This document shows positions 14,695 through 18,915 of a DNA stretch of 18,915 nt, piece by piece. The stretch spans positions 1 to 18,915 of the forward strand of contig MUZZ01000046.1 in the NCBI GenBank assembly GCA_003266075.1, in the 5' to 3' direction. This DNA comes from Methanosphaera sp. rholeuAM74. GTDB lineage: Archaea; Methanobacteriota; Methanobacteria; Methanobacteriales; Methanobacteriaceae. Within the stretch, counting starts at the first letter, position 1. The number at the start of each line of letters is the position of its first letter. The notes beneath the pieces were generated by a model. It was not told the DNA's origin and did no database searches. It saw only the letters and a list, made by a program, of their open reading frames with translations. Made by a program: the position numbers and the translations under genes.

Positions 14695-15435
14695 ATGTTA
14701 AATAAAGATCATCCAAGATATGAGTCATTACTCTATAGGCAGAAAATTGTTGAAGCACATAAGAATGGTATTCTGGCAGATTCTGGTTTGATTGCCCATG
14801 GTCGTGGTGAAAGCTATGATTACCTGATAGGTGAGTATACCACGGATAACGCAAAAAACACGATCAATGTATCTGCTTGTTACTTTTTAACCAGAAAAAA
14901 TCCTGTACTATCAGTAAATGGTAATACCACTGCATTAGTTGCAGAGGATATTGCACAACTATCAAAATTGTTGGACATTCCTGTGGAAATAAACCTATAC
15001 TATAGGACGGATGAGAGAGTGCGTAGGATAGAAGAAGTCTACAAAGCACTTGGAGTAGAACAGATACTCGGTACAAATGATGATGAGTTTATAGACACTC
15101 CAGAACTTAACGGTCCAAGGTCTCCAGTTAGTATTGACGGGATCAGTAAATCGGATCTTGTTTTTATACCATTAGAGGATGGTGACAGGGCAGAAGCACT
15201 AACAAAACTTGGTAAAACTACGATTAGTGTGGACTTAAACCCCTTATCAAGGACTGCTGTCACGTCAACAGTAACGATAGTTGATAATATTGTAAGAGCA
15301 GTACCAGAATTAATCGAGTCCGTCAAACACTACCAAGACTATGATAGAAAAGAATTACAGAAAATCATAGACGGATTTAGTAACAAAACAAACCTTGATA
15401 ACTCAATAAAACATATTATCAGAAACTTTGAATAA
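14695..15435 (+). CDS. 4-phosphopantoate--beta-alanine ligase (archaeal phosphopantothenate synthetase)
   Basis: Joins 4-phosphopantoate and beta-alanine with ATP to form 4-phosphopantothenate, the archaeal route to coenzyme A that replaces bacterial PanC and pantothenate kinase. The 246 residues match the family. Signatures: 'HPRYESLLYRQKIVEAHKNG' (6-25), 'GLIAHGRGESYDYLIGE' (31-47), 'VNGNTTALVAEDIAQLSKLL' (74-93), 'INLYYRTDERVRRIEEV' and 'SVDLNPLSRTA'. The gene appears to be leaderless. The next gene, a P-loop kinase of the UPF0200 family, begins 52 bases downstream with its own ribosome site, and the pair may share a transcript. Confidence 0.92.
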   Translation: MLNKDHPRYESLLYRQKIVEAHKNGILADSGLIAHGRGESYDYLIGEYTTDNAKNTINVSACYFLTRKNPVLSVNGNTTALVAEDIAQLSKLLDIPVEINLYYRTDERVRRIEEVYKALGVEQILGTNDDEFIDTPELNGPRSPVSIDGISKSDLVFIPLEDGDRAEALTKLGKTTISVDLNPLSRTAVTSTVTIVDNIVRAVPELIESVKHYQDYDRKELQKIIDGFSNKTNLDNSIKHIIRNFE

Positions 15436-15487
15436 GAATAAAAAACATATGTATACACAATGCATAACTAGATGAGGAGTAGTTAAC

Positions 15488-16249
15488 TTGAAAGTTTACG
15501 GAATAACAGGATTACCAGGTTCAGGAAAGAGTATTATATCTCGAATAGCCAAAAATGAGGGTGTACACATTGTAAGCATGGGGGATGTAGTACGTAAAGA
15601 AGCAGAACAACAGAACTGTCCTCCAGGAGTAGCAGCTGTAAACTTGAGAAAGAAGTATGGTAACAACGTAATAGCAGACAGGTGTGTAAAGGCAATAATC
15701 CAACACAACAGGGCAAGAAACACTAGTAACACTACAACGAAGATTTACAAGACATACCACAATAACAAGAAAAGTCACCAGAAGTATAGGAGAGTAGAAC
15801 AACAGGTATACATCATCGAGGGGATAAGAAGCCCCTTCGAGGTAAAGTACTTCAAGAGAAGCTTCACCAACTTCAAGGTAATAGCGGTACACTCTAATCA
15901 ATATGAAAGATTCACAAGATTAAAACATAGAAAGAGGATGGATGACTCAACAGACTTCAAAACATTCATGGAGAGGGATAAAAGAGAATTAAACTTTGGT
16001 ATAGGTGATGTGATAGCATTAGCTGACTTTATGCTGATAAATGAAGGTCCAATACCAAAATTCAAAAACACTGTGCGAGCTCTGATATTAAATGAAATCA
16101 AACCAAAACGTAGTAGATACAACAGAAACAATAATAAAAACCAGAATAAATCCAACAGAAAGCAGAAAAAAGGTAATAAGAAGTATAACAAATATAATAA
16201 CAAGAAATCACGAAATAACAATAACAGACAACGACGACGTTATTATTAA
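15488..16249 (+). CDS. UPF0200-family P-loop kinase-like protein with extended basic tail
   Basis: 253 residues; the family is usually about 180-190. It resembles dephospho-CoA kinase and other nucleotide kinases: P-loop 'ITGLPGSGKS' (6-15), 'VSMGDVVRKEAE' (29-40), 'VYIIEGIRSPFEVKYF' (107-122), 'VIAVHSNQYERFTRLKHR' (131-148) and 'RELNFGIGDVIALADFMLINEG' (166-187). The substrate is unproven; the neighbouring CoA gene makes dephospho-CoA a candidate. A Lys/Asn/Thr-rich insert occupies ~75-106. After 'ALILNEIK' the protein runs into ~48 Asn/Lys/Arg residues. That tail is encoded by DNA that, in another frame, encodes the conserved N-terminus of the next gene. The start is TTG 15488, 8 bases after gaggag (15474-15479). 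Confidence 0.82.
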   Translation: MKVYGITGLPGSGKSIISRIAKNEGVHIVSMGDVVRKEAEQQNCPPGVAAVNLRKKYGNNVIADRCVKAIIQHNRARNTSNTTTKIYKTYHNNKKSHQKYRRVEQQVYIIEGIRSPFEVKYFKRSFTNFKVIAVHSNQYERFTRLKHRKRMDDSTDFKTFMERDKRELNFGIGDVIALADFMLINEGPIPKFKNTVRALILNEIKPKRSRYNRNNNKNQNKSNRKQKKGNKKYNKYNNKKSRNNNNRQRRRYY

Positions 16250-16493
16250 CTCCGATATAACCGTAATAGACACGCTATCAAAGAAAATAAAAAAAGAAGA
16301 AATAGAACAGGTAGCATATAACATTCTGACAAAAAACAGAAAAGATGATACGACGAAACTCTACATCAACAAACAAGCAGCATACAACAACACATTTCAC
16401 ATAATCGATGAAAACATATCACCACTAACAGATATTGAAGTAACAATAAAATCCGATGACATAGATGCAGTAATAGATTATATGCTATACTAG
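16092..16493 (+). CDS. UPF0201-family RNA-binding-like protein
   Basis: 133 residues from ATG 16092. Conserved family features appear along the whole length: 'TRINPTESRKKVIRSITNII' (~17-36) matches the family's N-terminal PTE-EKV-A-NI pattern, and 'LYINKQAAYNNTFHIIDE' (~91-108) matches its lnKQAA signature. It ends 'IKSDDIDAVIDYMLY'. The family is described as RNA-binding-domain-like; its exact function is not known to me. Because conserved residues lie before 16249, the first 158 bases genuinely overlap the UPF0200 gene in a different frame. No clear Shine-Dalgarno precedes the ATG, so translation is probably coupled to ribosomes on UPF0200. The 3' end overlaps the convergent dph6 by 4 bases. 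Confidence 0.78.
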   Translation: MKSNQNVVDTTETIIKTRINPTESRKKVIRSITNIITRNHEITITDNDDVIINSDITVIDTLSKKIKKEEIEQVAYNILTKNRKDDTTKLYINKQAAYNNTFHIIDENISPLTDIEVTIKSDDIDAVIDYMLY

Positions 16494-17188
16494 TCTATGC
16501 TGTAGTCGTATTTCTCCTCCAGATGAGCCTCTTTTATGTTATAAACTCCACTATCTACTTTCCAAATAACTTCTGCTTCATCAATCACTATTTTTCTATC
16601 AAATATTGGTCCATCAACGACCAAGGTTTCAGCCTCACCACCTTCAAAAGCGGGGTGAATGCCATATTCATTGTTTAAATCTACAAGCTCGTCGATACAC
16701 TCATGTGTAATATGTCTGCCAAGCCAATCTCTTGTTAGTCCATAGGCAGAGACGCTGGTGACAATCACTTCAAAGCCCAAGTCAACAATACTACGCATAT
16801 ACTCTACAGGTTCTAAGTGCCATAGTGGTGAAATAGACTCCAATCCTATTCTGTCACATATTGCATCTATACGTGAACGTTGATAAGTAGACTCCAATGC
16901 ACCAGAGTATACCCTTTCAACACCCTTAGTTTTGAGCCTCATAAGACTTGCCTCCAAGTCACATAATTCCTCCTCCTTAACTCCATCTGTCAATGCATCA
17001 ATGACAGGTATTTCCATGGCAGCACCACAGTAATCCACCATGTGGATATCAGGAACGTGGAACATATAGGATTCATCATTTTTGGAGTGCATAGAAAGCA
17101 ATGCATAAATTTCGTCATCATTCTCAATGGCATGGTAAACTGCCATTGTACTATCTTTACCACCAGAATACAATATAACTGACTTCAT
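16490..17188 (-). CDS. dph6: Diphthine--ammonia ligase
   Basis: Catalyses the last step of diphthamide formation on elongation factor 2, ATP-dependent amidation of diphthine. The 232 residues match the family. The adenylating PP-loop is 'YSGGKDSTMA' (7-16). Other signatures are 'VERVYSGALESTYQRSR' (90-106), 'LGFEVIVTSVSAYGL' (137-151), 'LGRHI' (156-160) and 'HPAFEGGEAETLVVDGP' (178-194), the Dph6 motif. The ATG is preceded by gggag (17205-17201) at a long 12-base spacing and by a TATA-like run at 17208-17222. It lies 62 bases after the membrane-protein gene on the same strand. Confidence 0.92.
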   Translation of the reverse strand: MKSVILYSGGKDSTMAVYHAIENDDEIYALLSMHSKNDESYMFHVPDIHMVDYCGAAMEIPVIDALTDGVKEEELCDLEASLMRLKTKGVERVYSGALESTYQRSRIDAICDRIGLESISPLWHLEPVEYMRSIVDLGFEVIVTSVSAYGLTRDWLGRHITHECIDELVDLNNEYGIHPAFEGGEAETLVVDGPIFDRKIVIDEAEVIWKVDSGVYNIKEAHLEEKYDYSID

Positions 17189-17250
17189 AAAACAACTAAA
17201 CTCCCATATAAATTTATAAAAAAAATAGAATTAGTGGAGGTTACAAAAGA

Positions 17251-18420
17251 TTATTCTTTACGTTTAGGTCTTACCCTAGGTACTTTCCTTTTATTTTTAG
17301 CTTTAACCTTCTTATCAGAAGCCTTTTCTTTAACTATCTTTTCTTCACTACTTTTCTTGGATGATGAACGGTTAAACATCTTAGAAAACCTTCCACCAGA
17401 TTTCTTATCCTTAGACTTGCCTGATTCTTTGAGGTTATCCTCATTGGTAACCTGCCTAAAGCGTCTGTTAGAGCCAATATTCTGTTTAGGACTTTCATCA
17501 AAGGAATCATCAAATATGTCTATAGAGTTAGGATTAGGTTTACGCCTATTTCTGCCCGGTGCAGTTCTACGTTCAGTACCAGGAACGACCTTCCTCTTTA
17601 TACGTTCACGGTCAGTAGGCTTATTTCTTCTCTTTCGCCTGAAGTTTGATGTGAACGTGAAAATACTATCCACAAAGAATCCTGCGATAGCAACAACCAC
17701 ACCAAGCAATCCTGAAAGAAGTATGACGTTGACCTCATTAGGCAGATACTTGTTAATAGTATTAACCATATCCTCTGTAGGACCAGTCACGTTTAGAATG
17801 ACTACGTCACTTTTTTTTAATTCATCCATAATCTTAGTCACATTACTAGCCTTCACAGTAGCATTTGCCTGCATTGAAGTATATTTTAGGTGAATATAAG
17901 TATTATGGCTGAAAGTTGAGTAGATACTGTCAAGCACACCCTGTGGTTCACCATTCTCCGCTATCTTCACGAGGAATGTTTCATTATCAACTTCAATGAG
18001 GTCAGTAATGTTTTCATTACTACTAGTTATGGCTTCCTTGAAGCGCTCCCGGTCATTTGGCGTCTCAAACTCACTAGTAATCTTAAACGTAATTCCTTCA
18101 TAATTAACGGATTCTACACCATTAATTGATGAAATGTTATGCAGTATCTCGGTTAAATTACCATTTGTAGACAATTCTAGTCCAATATTGTCCGTTCCAT
18201 CAACACTCTCTTCAACAAGGGTTCGTGTAAAATCAGGCAGGTCATTCACAATCGGAGACAGTAAGAACGTTCCACCTACCAATCCAACTACCAAGCCCAA
18301 CAGTATTACAGATACCAGGTTCTTCTTACCAATGTATGGTGTAAGCAGTGCCGTGGAGAACACGAATATCATTGCCAGAATAAACAGTATTAACACGATA
18401 ATTATTGTCAGTACATCCAT
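17251..18420 (-). CDS. Three-TM membrane protein with external domain and basic cytosolic tail, unknown function
   Basis: 389 residues; I do not recognise the family. TM helices lie at about 3-22, 34-56 and 231-254. The segment 57-230 carries many Asn sequons and alternating short helices and strands ('NLTEILHNISSINGVESVNY', 'ITDLIEVDNETFLVKI', 'NVTKIMDELKKSDVVIL'), suggesting two or three small alpha/beta units outside the membrane. After TM3 comes a ~135-residue, strongly basic, disordered-looking tail (RRKRRNKPTDRERIKRK at about 261-277, ending PRVRPKRKE), with one acidic patch 'SIDIFDDSFDE'. That tail could bind nucleic acid, ribosomes or acidic lipid. The Shine-Dalgarno tggag is 9 bases before the ATG, with a TATA-like run at about 18445-18460. 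The gene precedes dph6 on the same strand. Confidence 0.7.
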   Translation of the reverse strand: MDVLTIIIVLILFILAMIFVFSTALLTPYIGKKNLVSVILLGLVVGLVGGTFLLSPIVNDLPDFTRTLVEESVDGTDNIGLELSTNGNLTEILHNISSINGVESVNYEGITFKITSEFETPNDRERFKEAITSSNENITDLIEVDNETFLVKIAENGEPQGVLDSIYSTFSHNTYIHLKYTSMQANATVKASNVTKIMDELKKSDVVILNVTGPTEDMVNTINKYLPNEVNVILLSGLLGVVVAIAGFFVDSIFTFTSNFRRKRRNKPTDRERIKRKVVPGTERRTAPGRNRRKPNPNSIDIFDDSFDESPKQNIGSNRRFRQVTNEDNLKESGKSKDKKSGGRFSKMFNRSSSKKSSEEKIVKEKASDKKVKAKNKRKVPRVRPKRKE

Positions 18421-18745
18421 TATAATTCTCCATCTTAAGTCTTATTTATCTATTTATATTATTTATGTTTATCCTTCCTAATATTAGTATTTAACTTTTA
18501 AGTCTCAATCCATTAATATCAACGAATAATCTAAAAAAACATGCATATAATAATCAATACCACTATAAACCAACAATTCTAGGGTTATATCTAAGTTTTA
18601 AATATAATACGATACTAAAAAAAGTAAACACCAAACCAATAGGACTTACCCCCATTTTCTCGTAAATTATTATAGTCACTTAGACTAATAGATAATAGTA
18701 TAGTAAACTAACTATAATATAATTAATCATAGGAGAAAGAAAATA
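18421..18745. promoter_or_regulatory. Divergent intergenic region
   Basis: 325 AT-rich bases between the leftward membrane protein and the rightward peptidase. TATA-like runs at 18445-18460 (leftward) and about 18706-18720 (rightward, actataatataatta) are plausible promoters. A C-tract followed by T (ccccc at 18649-18653, then attttc) resembles the gene ends elsewhere here, but no plus-strand gene precedes it. I see no ORF of note. Confidence 0.35.
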
Positions 18746-18915
18746 ATGAAAGATTTACTTAGAAAACTATCCGAAGCATGCGGAATTTCAGGATTCGAGG
18801 ATGATGTAAGAGAGATTCTAAAAGAAGAATTAGACGGACATGTAGACCAGATGCAAACAGATATAATGGGAAACCTCATCACAACACACAAGGGAAAAGA
18901 AGGAAAACCAAGCGT
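18746..18915 (+). CDS. M42-family aminopeptidase, N-terminal part (runs off right edge)
   Basis: An ATG at 18746 with Shine-Dalgarno aggag (18731-18735) opens a frame of 56 complete codons to the window end. It reads 'MKDLLRKLSEACGISGFEDD' and continues 'VREILKEELDGHVDQMQTDI' and 'MGNLITTHKG'. The 'L-EA-GISG-E--VR' start and the 'D-MGNLI' strand are typical of M42 metallo-aminopeptidases, which form tetrahedral (TET) particles that trim peptides; the family also includes proteins annotated as endoglucanases. The metal-binding His and Asp residues lie beyond the window, so activity cannot be judged. Confidence 0.8.
   Translation, partial: MKDLLRKLSEACGISGFEDDVREILKEELDGHVDQMQTDIMGNLITTHKGKEGKPS

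Noticed and set aside
17234..17893. 219-codon plus-strand frame opposite the three-TM membrane protein
   Set aside because: Leu/Ser-rich complement of the Lys/Arg-rich tail. The minus-strand gene has a start site, membrane topology and correct spacing, and this frame has no recognisable motif.

Overview
The window looks like an AT-rich methanogenic archaeon of the order Methanobacteriales, most like a Methanosphaera (gut methanogen). The reasons are: an archaeal NAC protein, archaeal SecF-SecD, an archaea-type 4-phosphopantoate--beta-alanine ligase, Dph6 (diphthamide synthesis), the UPF0200/UPF0201 pair, a Mur-ligase-like enzyme suited to pseudomurein, a secreted adhesin-like protein, TATA-box promoters with oligo-T 3' ends, and Shine-Dalgarno sites of the AGGAGGTGATC type. 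The genus is inferred from gene content and composition, not from a search.

Layout. 1-534 (-): 5' part of a secreted adhesin-like protein running off the left edge. 541-869: intergenic promoter region. 921-1307 (+): small membrane-anchored protein of unknown function. 1419-1784 (+): nac. 2012-4684 (+): three-gene operon with a Zc3h12a-like (NYN) ribonuclease, a membrane-tethered tandem-palm protein with a GGDD motif, and a small TM protein with an Asn/Ser/Thr-rich tail. 4767-6876 (+): argJ-argB. 6932-7900 (+): RNase HIII-type ribonuclease. 7961-8989 (+): argC. 9012-10706 (+): three flavodoxin-fold genes, the third degenerate. 10695-12128 (-): MurT-like Mur ligase with a zinc-ribbon insert. 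12428-14591 (+): secF-secD. 14695-15435 (+): 4-phosphopantoate--beta-alanine ligase. 15488-16249 and 16092-16493 (+): UPF0200 kinase-like gene and UPF0201 RNA-binding-like gene, overlapping by 158 nt out of frame. 17251-18420 and 16490-17188 (-): three-TM membrane protein, then dph6. 18746-end (+): start of an M42-family aminopeptidase.

How the genes work together. argJ, argB and argC supply three enzymes of the acetyl-cycle route to ornithine/arginine, interrupted by the RNase H gene. NAC, SecDF and Dph6 belong to protein biogenesis (nascent chains, export, EF-2 diphthamide). The phosphopantoate ligase beside a P-loop kinase of the dephospho-CoA-kinase-like UPF0200 family hints at CoA synthesis. 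No tRNA, rRNA, CRISPR array or transposase was seen.

The best candidate for an undescribed system is the 2012-4684 operon. It pairs a predicted RNase whose C-terminal half is an internally duplicated unknown domain with a membrane-anchored nucleotide-binding palm protein resembling GTP cyclohydrolase III / GGDEF enzymes. The other two strong oddities are the overprinted tail of UPF0200 inside UPF0201, and abrupt switches of synonymous codon choice inside genes.
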